Counted from the stretch's first letter, positions 7,834 to 17,469 are shown. The stretch: 64,000 nucleotides of DNA from Croceimicrobium sp965228705 (GCF_965228705.1 NZ_OZ245832.1:1426001-1490000); one strand, 5' to 3'. The notes: generated by a model from the sequence alone, not told the origin. Translations and numbers: made by a program.

Positions 7834-8646
7834 ATGAAAATGTTGAAGTACAAATTAATTCTCGCAGGCCTTTCAATTAGCCTGGCTGGCTACGCTTATT
7901 TAAGCAGCCATCACTCCGATACGGAACCTAAGATTATTGCAAAAAATCAGGCCAATACCAATGCCAATTCTCATGTGCAAGCGGATCTCTTCTTTCAAAA
8001 AAATGAAGGTTTCTTCTTTGATTTAGATACCCGCTTTAGACCCATCAAAAGATCGGAATTATTAAAAGCAAAGCAATTCTCTGATTTTGCCGATGCGGAA
8101 GACATCCGAAAGGTACATCACTACCAATCCTTAGAACTTGCCGCCGTAATATCTGAACAACTGGCTGAAGATCGCTTAATTGCCAAGGGGCCAGAATTAA
8201 GCGCAGAACAATTAGCCTGGCTTGAGAATGCCCCCTATTCCACCAATTTCCGACTGCGAGCCGATTTTCTGGAAGCCTTAACCGTAGACACCAACAATCT
8301 CTCCTATAATTACAGTACCCCCCATCTTACTTTGGTTCCTGAATCTCAAGCCTATTATAAAGACGGTAAAAGAGCCTTCATTCAATACATCCGGGAAGGA
8401 GCACTGCCGATTACCAGCACCTTAAATGAAGAGGATCTCTTTGCGGCTAAAATCTATTTCACCATTGGAGTAGACGGCGTAATTACTAAAGCCAAAGTGG
8501 GTACCAGTTGTAAAAGTGCTGAATTGGATGCCAAAATGTTAGACCTCCTGGCCAATTTACCGGGCGAATGGGAAGTGGCACGCGATATAAATGGCCAGGC
8601 GGTTGAGCAAGAATTAGTACTCTCTTACGCTCTACCAGGTTGCTAG
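7834..8646 (+). CDS. TonB C-terminal-like periplasmic protein
   Basis: 270 residues with an N-terminal hydrophobic anchor (about 5-24; the start could also be the ATG two codons on). The middle is helical with no recognised domain. The last 65 residues (IYFTIGVDGVITKAKVG ... DAKMLDLLANLPGEW ... LVLSYALPGC) match the pattern of a TonB C-terminal domain: a beta strand with V/G-rich turn, a helix and a final strand. The proline-rich spacer of true TonB is missing, so it may not energise receptors. It is divergent from a membrane-bound regulator, a pairing that suggests shared control. Function is inferred. Confidence 0.6.
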   Translation: MKMLKYKLILAGLSISLAGYAYLSSHHSDTEPKIIAKNQANTNANSHVQADLFFQKNEGFFFDLDTRFRPIKRSELLKAKQFSDFADAEDIRKVHHYQSLELAAVISEQLAEDRLIAKGPELSAEQLAWLENAPYSTNFRLRADFLEALTVDTNNLSYNYSTPHLTLVPESQAYYKDGKRAFIQYIREGALPITSTLNEEDLFAAKIYFTIGVDGVITKAKVGTSCKSAELDAKMLDLLANLPGEWEVARDINGQAVEQELVLSYALPGC

Positions 8647-8758
8647 ATTGATTAACAATTAGAGAATTAGGCCTTTTAGACATTCATTACTCTGCATAGA
8701 ACAAAGGCATGTTTCGGGGACTTTGAAATTTATTTCGAGGTCCCTTCGTTATTTTCTC

Positions 8759-9829
8759 ATGACCCACCGAACACTCTTTTTAGTGCTAGTCGCCTTTAGC
8801 CTACAGGCTCAATCCCAAAATTCAGCTTTAAGAGGGATAGAAAATTTAGAAGGCTATAAACTCATTCGAATACTGGATAGTGGATATTACAGCACATCTC
8901 AATTAGCGGTCCTTGAAAAGTCCAGGCACCATCAAAGTATTTTTTACCTGGACTGGGAAATCGACTATGATCAATCCGGAATGGACAGTAGCTATTTAAT
9001 TGCTTGTCGTCCGGCAATCAGACACACTTATCGAAAAATTGATCCCTTTAAAGCAGTAGATCAAGATCGATATGCCAGATTTGATGATCTTATGGGACAA
9101 GAATTGGAAACGGCCTTGGTTCACTCCAAACGCAAAAGGGGAATCCTGTATCGCTATGGCAATAGTGAAGAATGGGCTTATGTAGATGCCAAAGACCTGT
9201 TTCGGGAAATTGATTGGGAATATCAAAGCGGTACTCTGATTGCGGTTTCGCAAGGAGACAAATGGGGCTGGTACGACTGGTATCGACAGGTTCAGGTGGT
9301 AGAACTGAGCTATGAGCATCCTTCAGAATTGCCCTGTACCTTGGATAAATCGGAACATCAAAATCAAAGTTTGTTTCTGTTGCAGGATTTCAATCAAGCC
9401 AATACCGAATGGCGCATTGACTGCATCCAAATGGACTATATCAATGGCGACGGAATATTTATCGGTCGATCAGCAGAAAATGGGCTTTGGGGCATGTTTC
9501 AAGGCTGGGACTCTCAATATCAGATGTTGATTCCTCAAGCCTATGACTCCTTGCGCTTTTTTCCCTGGAATGGTGACTATACCGCTGTTTTCAAAAATGC
9601 TAAGGTGGGCTTTTACCTTTCATCCTGGTCGGGCATGGAGGAAGGAAAGCAAAGCATCCCCTGCGAATACGACGACTATCAACGAGCCACTAAAGAAGAC
9701 GGCACCCCGGTTTTAGCGGTGCAGAAAACTGGTCAATGGGCCTGGATCGACTGGCGCAATGGAGAGCTAAAAACGGAGCTTAAATACGATTCCTTCGAAG
9801 CATTGCCGTATCCTTACTATGAGCAATAA
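8759..9829 (+). CDS. Secreted WG-repeat-like protein
   Basis: I choose the ATG at 8759, which gives a signal peptide (MTHRTLFLVLVAFSLQAQSQ); an in-frame TTG at 8723 would add 12 residues that do not look like a signal. The mature part holds degenerate WG-type repeats: GDKWGWYDW, NGLWGMFQGW, TGQWAWIDW, each followed by a strand and an acidic Y/E-rich turn (PQAYDSLRFF, PCEYDDYQRA, LKYDSFEALP). WG repeats form beta-propeller-like surfaces of unknown role. There is no neighbour overlap and about 150 nt without a gene follow it. Confidence 0.6.
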   Translation: MTHRTLFLVLVAFSLQAQSQNSALRGIENLEGYKLIRILDSGYYSTSQLAVLEKSRHHQSIFYLDWEIDYDQSGMDSSYLIACRPAIRHTYRKIDPFKAVDQDRYARFDDLMGQELETALVHSKRKRGILYRYGNSEEWAYVDAKDLFREIDWEYQSGTLIAVSQGDKWGWYDWYRQVQVVELSYEHPSELPCTLDKSEHQNQSLFLLQDFNQANTEWRIDCIQMDYINGDGIFIGRSAENGLWGMFQGWDSQYQMLIPQAYDSLRFFPWNGDYTAVFKNAKVGFYLSSWSGMEEGKQSIPCEYDDYQRATKEDGTPVLAVQKTGQWAWIDWRNGELKTELKYDSFEALPYPYYEQ

Positions 9830-9981
9830 GCAGCCAAAACATTGGTTTCTGAACTTTTGCAGCTGGTCACTTATGTACAAAAACCCGTTGTTCAAGTCAT
9901 ATCCCTAGCTTAGGTGACTAAGATCGGCTTCCTAAAAAATGCTTTCAAATATATTGGGTGCTTTAACCAAGCAAACTAGGC

Positions 9982-11787
9982 ATGCCGAAACTCTACAAGC
10001 CCCATTCTGGCCAAGCAATTCGTATTCCGATTAAGCGGAATTTTCATATTCCCCTCCTCATTATACTGTTTCTTTTTCCATATCTACAGCAGGCACAAAC
10101 CATCAATGGCAAGCCTACCAATTCTTACATGAATTGTATTAAGCAAGAAGGAACTTCCTATAGAAATTCTTGTTTGGGAAATGGTCTGAATAATAACAGT
10201 CAGTCAGCCGCTACCTCCTATATCACCAATTTGTGCGATGAGCCCGTCGACGTTTATTACCACTTTGAAGGAGAATGGATTGACTCCAAAGACAATCCGA
10301 TTTCCCCCGGAAAGCATCAAAAAAACAGGGTAGCGAACAATATAAAACCTGGTAAACGAGTACGAATCTACTTTTGTGAAACCCGCAAGAACAGTGGACA
10401 TATTGTGATCGACAAGGTAGTTCCGGCTGGGCAAAGCAGTTCATTTTCCTCCAGCGGATCGGGCAGCTCAGGTAGTTCGGGATCCTTTGGATCCGGTACT
10501 AATTCTTCTGGAGCATCTTCGAATTCTTCCAGTTCCTCTGGCTCCTCTGCTAATTCGAATTCCGATTCCGATCCTATTGCTACGATGACCAACTCCATCA
10601 TGCAAAAAAGCGGCGGCTCCACCTCTTCAGGTTCCTACAATAGTGGCTCATCTTCATCCCGCCGTTCTTCCAGTCAAAATCAAAGCCAGAGCAGTGGCAA
10701 TTCTCGATTAGACCGTGAGCGTCGCATTCAACAGCAACACAAAGAACATGTAGAAGCGAGCCGAAGAAACAGTGCTGCCGCCCAGCAAAGAACCGCCAAT
10801 AAGCGTCAATCTACCGCCCAAGCAGAACAACAAAGAAAAGCGGCCGAAGCGGCACGAAAGCAGGCTGAATACGAAAGACAAAAACGAAAGGCGGCTGAGG
10901 AAGCTCGTAAACGACAGGAGTATGCACAGTGGAAGAATCAACAAAACCAGAAAAATGCCCAGGCAGCAGCAGCAGCGGCAGCTACAACCGTAACTCTACT
11001 TGCTGTTTTAGGACGCGAGATATACAAGAATATGGGGGTGGTTGATTTTGACCAAGTTTATCGCGACAAGCCCAGCTTCTATGCTTCCACCGAATACGGC
11101 TATTCCTTCCTCCTCCACCCCATCTATTTTAATAGTGAAGTCTACGATGGAGTGCGTACTTCCAATAACACCGACTATGACTTTGCCTGGCCTTTGAATT
11201 TCGATTTTAAAGCCAAAATAGGTTTTGAATCACCCTATTTCGGTGGTTATGGTTTTGGAGGAATGGGCATCGGTACCAGCCTTCTCTTCCACAGCTTCAA
11301 TTTCCCATCCTATCAATATGGTGGTCAGGTACACGCCGGAATTCCCAATGCTAAATTTCTCTTTGCTTATGAGGCTGGTGGACGCGCCTTAACCAATGAC
11401 TATTGGCTTTTAGTAGAAGAATCAGGCAGCGGCTTTACGGACCTAGCTTATGGCAATATTAAATACGGGGCTCGCTTTAGCTGGGGCTCCTTCACCCGTA
11501 GCCATTTAAGTTTAGGAGTGATTTACGAAAATGTAGCCGGAGCCAATGAGGATATCAAAGTGCAGCGTATTAATGTGGAAGGATTGGATCAGACTAAAAC
11601 CTATTTCATACCTGGTTATTTCCTGGAGTATAAAAAGGACCATAGCTTTAACTTCTTCCTGCACTTTTACCCCAATTATCCTTTTTCGGGCGAGGTAAAC
11701 TACGGCTTCCGCGGTGGTGAAGATTATGATGATGGTAGCATCTACCTCTATGTTGGATTTTTACGCTCTTTAGACTTTTACAAATAA
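9982..11787 (+). CDS. Secreted modular protein: N-terminal beta domain, Ser/Gly linker, coiled coil, C-terminal barrel
   Basis: 601 residues. After a long N-region and hydrophobic segment (about 22-38) comes a cysteine-containing beta domain (about 45-150, with NLCDEPVDVYYHFEGEW and RVRIYFCETR). A Ser/Gly-rich low-complexity linker follows (about 150-245), then an Arg/Gln/Ala-rich coiled coil (about 248-335), an alanine-rich hydrophobic helix (AAAAAAATTVTLLAVLG, about 333-348) and an outer-membrane barrel-like half (355-601; FGGYGFGGMGIGTSLLF). The coiled coil plus hydrophobic helix could cross the periplasm. I do not recognise a family. The next barrel gene starts 6 nt downstream, so the two are probably one unit. 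Confidence 0.6.
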   Translation: MPKLYKPHSGQAIRIPIKRNFHIPLLIILFLFPYLQQAQTINGKPTNSYMNCIKQEGTSYRNSCLGNGLNNNSQSAATSYITNLCDEPVDVYYHFEGEWIDSKDNPISPGKHQKNRVANNIKPGKRVRIYFCETRKNSGHIVIDKVVPAGQSSSFSSSGSGSSGSSGSFGSGTNSSGASSNSSSSSGSSANSNSDSDPIATMTNSIMQKSGGSTSSGSYNSGSSSSRRSSSQNQSQSSGNSRLDRERRIQQQHKEHVEASRRNSAAAQQRTANKRQSTAQAEQQRKAAEAARKQAEYERQKRKAAEEARKRQEYAQWKNQQNQKNAQAAAAAAATTVTLLAVLGREIYKNMGVVDFDQVYRDKPSFYASTEYGYSFLLHPIYFNSEVYDGVRTSNNTDYDFAWPLNFDFKAKIGFESPYFGGYGFGGMGIGTSLLFHSFNFPSYQYGGQVHAGIPNAKFLFAYEAGGRALTNDYWLLVEESGSGFTDLAYGNIKYGARFSWGSFTRSHLSLGVIYENVAGANEDIKVQRINVEGLDQTKTYFIPGYFLEYKKDHSFNFFLHFYPNYPFSGEVNYGFRGGEDYDDGSIYLYVGFLRSLDFYK

Positions 11788-11793
11788 TATTCA

Positions 11794-12957
11794 ATGCGTC
11801 TAGCCCTACTCTTTTTAGTACTTCCTTTCTTCGCCTGGTCACAAACCGAATACATTGGTTATGAAGATTACCGCCTTCAGCAAATGTTAGAGGAAAGCAT
11901 CGAAGCTGGCGATAGCCTCAATGCGCATAAAACCATGCGCTATATTGAGTTTACCCGTCAGTTAGACGACTTGGAATTTGCTTTTCAAGAAAGTTATAAA
12001 TCCCCCCGAACGGATGCGGATTTAAAAGCCGAAATTGAAAAGCGTTTAAATGCCCTTTCACGTTTAAACCTTGCGGGCCAGGCTTATAGATACTACCTGG
12101 AGGAAGCAGATGAAAGTACCGCAAAGGACTCTCTGAATAGCTACTTCAATTACCTGGAGCAATTAGGGCTCGACAACTATTTTTTAAATCTATTCGATGA
12201 CCTGCAGGACAATTCCGATGCCGAGATGCTCGTGGAAGACATTGAAGAGGAGGAGGATCAAATAAGTACAGTTTGGGATCAAAAGAGCTTCGGAGGCTAT
12301 TCAGATCAATCGCGGTTTGACTATCGCTTTCAGCTAGGCCTGGTATATAACTACTTCCATTTCTCGGATACATCACAAGTTCCGCCTGAAATTAACTTGC
12401 AATGGTCTAAAAAAGGGAGCACGGCTTTGGTCCTCAATATTGGGGCATCCTATAAAATCAATAGCAAGCTGTCGGTTTTTAGTGAATTGGGCTATAGCAG
12501 CTCACAACTGGAATACCAATCCGAATTTACAGATCCCTGGTTGGGTGAAACTTTTATCAATGGCAATGAGTACAGCTTTAGTCATCTGGACCTCATCTTT
12601 GGTGCTCAGTATAAATTAGCTGATAAATGGCAATTGGCACTGGGAATAGCCCCTTCTTTCACCCTTAAGTCGGAAGCCATCAATTTCCAGGAAAACCTTG
12701 ATGGTACTCGTAATTACGGTAGCCTTCAGGATTTAAAAGAATTGGAATGGTTCCGCAGCACTCAATTTCGAATGCTCTTTGAAGTGGCCTATTTATGGCG
12801 ATATATTGAAGTGTCGGACTACCCCATCCTAATCAGCCCCTATTTCCGTCCCATGCTCAGTGCGAGCTCTTACCGTAGATCAGATGTGAGCATTGGGCCA
12901 AATTGGGAGCGTTTTTCAATAAGTCAGTTTCACCTTGGGATTCGTATATCTTATTAA
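11794..12957 (+). CDS. Secreted outer-membrane beta-barrel protein
   Basis: 387 residues with a signal peptide (MRLALLFLVLPFFAWSQT). A helical, acidic region (about 20-155) contains two stretches rich in paired charges. From about 170 there are alternating strands with aromatic residues (FDYRFQLGLVYNYFHF, LVLNIGASYKI, WQLALGIAPSF) ending LGIRISY, as in an outer-membrane barrel. The organisation, helical front plus barrel, resembles the protein at 2678-3748. It is the second gene of the unit with the modular protein upstream and ends at a bidirectional terminator. Confidence 0.65.
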   Translation: MRLALLFLVLPFFAWSQTEYIGYEDYRLQQMLEESIEAGDSLNAHKTMRYIEFTRQLDDLEFAFQESYKSPRTDADLKAEIEKRLNALSRLNLAGQAYRYYLEEADESTAKDSLNSYFNYLEQLGLDNYFLNLFDDLQDNSDAEMLVEDIEEEEDQISTVWDQKSFGGYSDQSRFDYRFQLGLVYNYFHFSDTSQVPPEINLQWSKKGSTALVLNIGASYKINSKLSVFSELGYSSSQLEYQSEFTDPWLGETFINGNEYSFSHLDLIFGAQYKLADKWQLALGIAPSFTLKSEAINFQENLDGTRNYGSLQDLKELEWFRSTQFRMLFEVAYLWRYIEVSDYPILISPYFRPMLSASSYRRSDVSIGPNWERFSISQFHLGIRISY

Positions 12958-12990
12958 AAAAAGCCGGTGCAATCTGTACCGGCTTTTCTT
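12955..12990. terminator. Bidirectional rho-independent terminator
   Basis: The stem pairs GCCGGT (12963-12968) with ACCGGC (12978-12983). It is flanked by an A-run on the left and a T-rich run on the right, so it can stop both the barrel gene (+) and the peptidase gene (-). Confidence 0.85.
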
Positions 12991-12993
12991 TTA

Positions 12994-14706
12994 TCAATAG
13001 ATCTCTGCAATAGGATATCGCAGGTGTTCCATTTCATAGTATTCACTGCGCTGATAAAAGAAACTCAGCACTGCCCATGGATTGCGCTGCAAATCTTGAT
13101 GCTCTGCCATCCATTGATCATATTCCTTCTTTATCAGAGGATGTTTGAGCATTTCCATGGCCTTATCTTCAAATACATAAGGCGAGAAATATTCCTTTTG
13201 CTGGAAGATAATATCGAAGAATCCCCAGGACAAATACGAATCTACCGACATAGGACTTAAAACTGAAGCCAGGAAATACCGATGCAGCTGATCACCGGGC
13301 ACCAAATAATCACCAGCATAAAAAAGACGACTATCGGTACGCACCTCTACTTGTTCTACCTCGGTGCGAAAATGCCCCTCATAAGGTGCATCGGAATGAT
13401 TCCACTTTTGAAGGTAAGTAGATCGGACTTCCATAAGGGTATCCTGGGCCAGAGGTCGCATCTCAATATTTTGGTATTGCAGTCGACTTATCACTTCGCG
13501 CCAGGCTTGAGGAATCACATAATATTTCGGCACATAAGCTTCCTGCACTGCTTTATAATGGGGATAGTACGGAACCTTCAGTTCCTCAATTTGATCCCGA
13601 TGATACTTTAATCGGCGATAAGCCCCCAATTCGCTAGGCTCATAGCTGTACTCAAAGGCTTTAAAATCCAGTTGCTCTACTTGATTACTATCCAGCTCCC
13701 AAGCCACCGGAAAACTTAGGCTTTCCTTTTCCCATTTCTGTGCCTCTTCAAAGGCCAGCACTATTTCTGCTCGATGCGCTTCACTAAAGCTATTTAGGTT
13801 TTGCAAGAACTGATAGGTGGCCATCACCCTTTCCTGATAAGACTTAAACATATGGGCCTCAGTAATAAAACCCAAACTGTGGAATAGTGTGGTATAGCCA
13901 CTGGCATAACGCGGAGTTTCCAAAAAGGCTGCATATCCATCATTTGGCGGACGTCCAAATACATTCACATAAGGAACCATAGGCCAGGATTTGGCCATTT
14001 CTTCATAGAGATAAGGCAGCATTTTCTCTTGTTGCAACTGAGCCAGAGAGGGTGCCAACTTATCTTGTTGCGTGGCGATCAAGGTAATGGTGTAAGGATA
14101 ATCTGCGCCATTGCTGGTATGGGTATCCACGAAAATATGAGGCTTTAAAGCCTGATAAAGAGCCCAAAAGGAAAAGGTATTAAGAGCATCGCCTTTTATA
14201 AAATCCCGATTGAGATCCAGGTTTCGGGCATTGCCTCTAAAACCTTGTAATTCTGGTCCATTCTGATTTGCCCGGGTATGCGGCCGCGCTTGCAGACTTC
14301 CACCGATATTGTAAACCGGAATTATTGCAATTAAATGCCCCTCAGCTGGTCCACCTACTTCGAGGAGATTATAAGCCCACATGACACTGGCATCCATACC
14401 ACAGCTCTCGCCAGGGTGAATGCCATTATTAATTAGGGTAACCAGCTTCCCTTCCGCTAATTGAGCCAGGGTTTGCTCTTCACTAAAGGCCTCCTTCTGA
14501 ATTAGAAATAAGGATAATGGTCGACCACAATCGGTATTACCCAATTCTAAATACTGCGCATTTACATAGCGCCGATCCATTTCTTTGTAGGCTTCGATAA
14601 GCTCTGGATAAGTCCAGGCCTGATTGGTATCTTTATCAGGAAGAACCTGCGCTGATAGCGTTCCCATTACCAGGACTAGGCTCCCTATCAGTGCCTTAAT
14701 CTTCAT
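12994..14706 (-). CDS. M14 family zinc metallocarboxypeptidase, secreted
   Basis: 570 residues with a signal peptide (about 1-20). The M14 zinc ligands are H97 and E100 in GIHPGESCG and H196 in VDTHTSNG; the arginine/asparagine motif is RNLDLNRDF (161-169). A later TEAHMFKSY supplies the likely catalytic glutamate of this subgroup. The catalytic domain occupies about 25-320, and the remaining 250 residues form a C-terminal domain common to large Bacteroidota M14 peptidases. It probably trims peptides in the periplasm or outside. Its start overlaps the upstream lipoprotein gene by 11 nt. Confidence 0.88.
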   Translation of the reverse strand: MKIKALIGSLVLVMGTLSAQVLPDKDTNQAWTYPELIEAYKEMDRRYVNAQYLELGNTDCGRPLSLFLIQKEAFSEEQTLAQLAEGKLVTLINNGIHPGESCGMDASVMWAYNLLEVGGPAEGHLIAIIPVYNIGGSLQARPHTRANQNGPELQGFRGNARNLDLNRDFIKGDALNTFSFWALYQALKPHIFVDTHTSNGADYPYTITLIATQQDKLAPSLAQLQQEKMLPYLYEEMAKSWPMVPYVNVFGRPPNDGYAAFLETPRYASGYTTLFHSLGFITEAHMFKSYQERVMATYQFLQNLNSFSEAHRAEIVLAFEEAQKWEKESLSFPVAWELDSNQVEQLDFKAFEYSYEPSELGAYRRLKYHRDQIEELKVPYYPHYKAVQEAYVPKYYVIPQAWREVISRLQYQNIEMRPLAQDTLMEVRSTYLQKWNHSDAPYEGHFRTEVEQVEVRTDSRLFYAGDYLVPGDQLHRYFLASVLSPMSVDSYLSWGFFDIIFQQKEYFSPYVFEDKAMEMLKHPLIKKEYDQWMAEHQDLQRNPWAVLSFFYQRSEYYEMEHLRYPIAEIY

Positions 14707-15490
14707 CTACCTTTTCTTCTTCTACCAAGGTAAGGGCAGTTAGCATTTCGGCCTGCAGACTGGTATAACTAGCCAAAACATCATTAAAATCGCCCAGGTA
14801 TTCACCGGTAAATGTATGCGGTTCGGTTTCCCCATAAGTATGCCCTACCAATTCACCCTTTTCATCAAAAAGATAAATATCGGCCAGAAGGCGCAAGTTT
14901 GCCTTGGCTCCATAGGTAGTTACTTTATCAATAACCAAACGTGCATAGCCAATGGCCAGTAATTCGCATTCAGCAGCTTTGGTTACGTTGCGAACTGCAG
15001 AACGCAAGCGCGGACTCTCTTCAATAAAAGTCTTCACATCACCATTCTCCAATTCTAAAAACTGTACTGCTTCTTCGCTTAAATAGACGGTAGGAAATTT
15101 GGGATTCCCCTCTACTTTTAAAAGCTCACGCTCTTCCTTTTGTTTGACACGATCGAAACGTGGCTTTTTCGCCATATCCTCACCCGCAATGGTATTCAGG
15201 TTTAACTGCATTTGTAAACCTTCTGCCAGGCTATGGTAGTAGCGATCACTATTGGTCGCTAAACTGGCATTGATCTTTTCACTTAAAGCTTCTACCTTTT
15301 TATTGAAGGCATCGGCATCACCCGCCGGAACTGTAGGTAATTGTGGTGGAGCAATATAGAAACCCGTAACAACGAGGTTCTTCACATCGGCTGGTGCCTG
15401 ATAAGTTTGATAGGCCTTGATGCGTAAGTTGCCACAGCCATTTAAAAGCAAAGCAAGACTTAAAACACTAAGGGTGCGGAGTATTTTCAT
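14696..15490 (-). CDS. Lipoprotein of unknown function
   Basis: 264 residues with a lipoprotein signal (LSLALLLNGCGNLRIKAY, lipobox Cys at 19). The body is mixed alpha/beta with no motif I recognise. It contains NLVVTGFYIAPPQLP near the front and a central conserved-looking ECELLAIGYARLVIDKVTTYGAKANLRL, where a strand set may form a sheet. It lies between a sodium:solute symporter gene (57 nt upstream) and an M14 peptidase gene (11 nt overlap), which suggests a shared peptide- or nutrient-use unit, but this is inference. Confidence 0.65.
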   Translation of the reverse strand: MKILRTLSVLSLALLLNGCGNLRIKAYQTYQAPADVKNLVVTGFYIAPPQLPTVPAGDADAFNKKVEALSEKINASLATNSDRYYHSLAEGLQMQLNLNTIAGEDMAKKPRFDRVKQKEERELLKVEGNPKFPTVYLSEEAVQFLELENGDVKTFIEESPRLRSAVRNVTKAAECELLAIGYARLVIDKVTTYGAKANLRLLADIYLFDEKGELVGHTYGETEPHTFTGEYLGDFNDVLASYTSLQAEMLTALTLVEEEKVDED

Positions 15491-15547
15491 GATTGTGATT
15501 TTGTGACTCGCACGAAGATAGTATGCTTTAAGCCACCGTCACAAATT

Positions 15548-17323
15548 CTAAGCAGCCTTCTTGTCAATCAATGCTCCCTTCTTCATGAAGTACCGAAGTG
15601 AAATCAAGGAGATAAACAGAGCCACCAGCCAGGCAATACTTTCTGAACTTTCGTCAAATAAAAGAGAGCCTAAAGCAAATAAAGCTGAGTACACCAACAC
15701 CACTCCGGAAAGCCAGGCGCCAAATAAAGCGCCACTGGCCTGATGCTTCTGCCCTTCTTTTCGAAAGGGCTTCCAAAACCCTGAAGGACGAATGCGTGCA
15801 TAGAAATTCTCTAAAACCTTGGCATCCGTGGGTTTACTGATAAAAGTTACTATTAACCAAACCACAGTTGTAAAGATCACCGTAGCAATAAAATCGCCAT
15901 TTTGATGATAGAAGGATTCGGGTAAATACGCTTTTAATGGAAATTTTAATAAGGCCCAGGCTAAAAGTGGTGCCAGGGTAGCGCTCAATTCACTCCAGGC
16001 ATTTATCCGCCACCAATACCAGCGTAAAATCAATACCATTCCTAAACCAGCACCAGAAGCAATCAGGAAACTGGCTGCCTCATCAATCATTCCGATTTGA
16101 GCTGTGGAGTACATAGCTACCAACATAATAAGTAAGGTGATAATCCGACCGGCCAGCACATAATGTTGATCGGTAGCTTCCGGCTTAAAAAAGCGACGGT
16201 ATAAATCGTTGGTCAAATAACTGGATCCCCAATTTAGCTGTGTGGAGATAGTACTCATATAGGCGGACAAAAAGCCTACGAAAAGCAAACCTTTTAATCC
16301 AGAGGGTAAGAAGTCTCGCATGGCAAATACAAAGCCCTTACGAGATTCTTCCAGGGGTAAATCGGGATAGAGGATCAAGGCGGCTAGACCAACAATAATC
16401 CAGGGCCAGGGACGCAAACAATAATGCGCAATTTGAAAGAACAGACTGGAATAAACGGCATGCTCCTCATTTTTGGCACTCATCATTCTCTGTGAAATAT
16501 AACCTCCGCCGCCCGGCTCATTGCCGGGATACCAACTCGCCCACCATTGTAAAACGATGTAAGAGAAAAAGGCGCCTGCCGACAAGGAAAAGGTACCCAC
16601 CGCTAAATCACTACCACTGCCAATCTGCGGAAAGAAATCCAAACGCCAGGCGGGTAATTGGTTTTTAATTCCGCTTAAACCACCAACTTCTGGAAGGCTT
16701 AACACTATGATCGCCAGTATAATACTCCCCGTCATGGCGATAATGAACTGTACAAAATCGGTGATGGCAATTCCTAATAAGCCGGCAATAGAAGAATATA
16801 CCGCCACTAATGCCATGGCCGCCATGCAAAACCAAAATGCTTCCTGAGCTGGGATTTCAAAAAATACTTCCAGAATAGAGATGAGGGCGGCATTTACCCA
16901 ACCGATAATTACCACATTCATAAAAAGGCCCAGATAAACAGAACGAAGTCCACGCAAGAAAACAGCTACCGGTCCTGAGTACCTTAATTCCAATAATTCC
17001 AATTCGGTGATAATCTCCGCTCTGCGCCATAGACGAGCAAAGAAAAAAGTGGTGAGCATTCCCCCAATGGCCATATTCCACCACAGCCAATTGCCCGAAA
17101 TTCCGTGCTGGGCAATTTTCTCAGTAACCCATAGTGGGGTATCCGCAGCAAAGGTGGTGGCTACCATGGAAACCCCGGCGATATACCAGGGCAATTTCCT
17201 ACCGCCTAAAAAGAAGCCCGCTAATCCGCCTTCAGCCTTTCCTCGGAAATACAGACCTAAGAAAACAAAGAGTAGCATAAAGAAGCCAACTACCCACCAA
17301 TCGAGCGTACTAAGATGTGTCAT
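15548..17323 (-). CDS. Sodium:solute symporter (SSS) family transporter
   Basis: 591 residues with about 13-14 hydrophobic helices, a usual size for SSS proteins. The N-terminal GFFLGGRKLPWYIAGVSMVATTFAADTPLWV is the family's sodium-site region, and LFVGFLSAYMSTISTQLNWGSSYLTNDLY is the conserved helix 8 region with the sodium-binding serines/threonines. It takes up a small solute with sodium across the inner membrane; the substrate is not readable. Its 3' neighbours on the same strand are a lipoprotein and an M14 peptidase. Confidence 0.9.
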   Translation of the reverse strand: MTHLSTLDWWVVGFFMLLFVFLGLYFRGKAEGGLAGFFLGGRKLPWYIAGVSMVATTFAADTPLWVTEKIAQHGISGNWLWWNMAIGGMLTTFFFARLWRRAEIITELELLELRYSGPVAVFLRGLRSVYLGLFMNVVIIGWVNAALISILEVFFEIPAQEAFWFCMAAMALVAVYSSIAGLLGIAITDFVQFIIAMTGSIILAIIVLSLPEVGGLSGIKNQLPAWRLDFFPQIGSGSDLAVGTFSLSAGAFFSYIVLQWWASWYPGNEPGGGGYISQRMMSAKNEEHAVYSSLFFQIAHYCLRPWPWIIVGLAALILYPDLPLEESRKGFVFAMRDFLPSGLKGLLFVGFLSAYMSTISTQLNWGSSYLTNDLYRRFFKPEATDQHYVLAGRIITLLIMLVAMYSTAQIGMIDEAASFLIASGAGLGMVLILRWYWWRINAWSELSATLAPLLAWALLKFPLKAYLPESFYHQNGDFIATVIFTTVVWLIVTFISKPTDAKVLENFYARIRPSGFWKPFRKEGQKHQASGALFGAWLSGVVLVYSALFALGSLLFDESSESIAWLVALFISLISLRYFMKKGALIDKKAA

Positions 17324-17441
17324 GTTTGGAATTGATTGCCGAATCTAAGGATTATTGCGAGACCCATTTAGGTGTAAAAGCCCGAGATATCCCCAATCTT
17401 AATCAACAGAAAAAGGAGAATTTTAAATTTCGATTATCCTT

Positions 17442-17449
17442 TACCTTTG
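17442..17449 (+). promoter_or_regulatory. -7 element for the 17.5 kb lipoprotein gene
   Basis: TACCTTTG is a perfect TAnnTTTG, 20 nt before the ATG at 17470. No TTG is seen at the expected -33 distance. Confidence 0.4.
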
Positions 17450-17469
17450 AAGAAAATTCCCAAGAGAAC

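Noticed and set aside
7834..8646. Annotation as canonical TonB
   Set aside because: There is no proline-rich spacer and no ExbB/ExbD nearby; only the C-terminal pattern is TonB-like.
9830..9981. Possible RNA gene between the WG-repeat and modular protein genes
   Set aside because: I found neither cloverleaf pairing nor a stable long hairpin, so I leave it as plain intergenic sequence.
10430..10700. Dense AGC/TCC-type repeats that look like a tandem array
   Set aside because: They are in frame and encode the Ser/Gly-rich linker of the 9982-11787 protein; the units are imperfect and vary, so this is protein low complexity, not a CRISPR or mobile repeat.
12967..13611. Plus-strand open frames inside the M14 peptidase gene
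   Set aside because: They overlap a clear conserved peptidase gene in the opposite strand, show no signal or domain and fit no start; shadows of coding bias.
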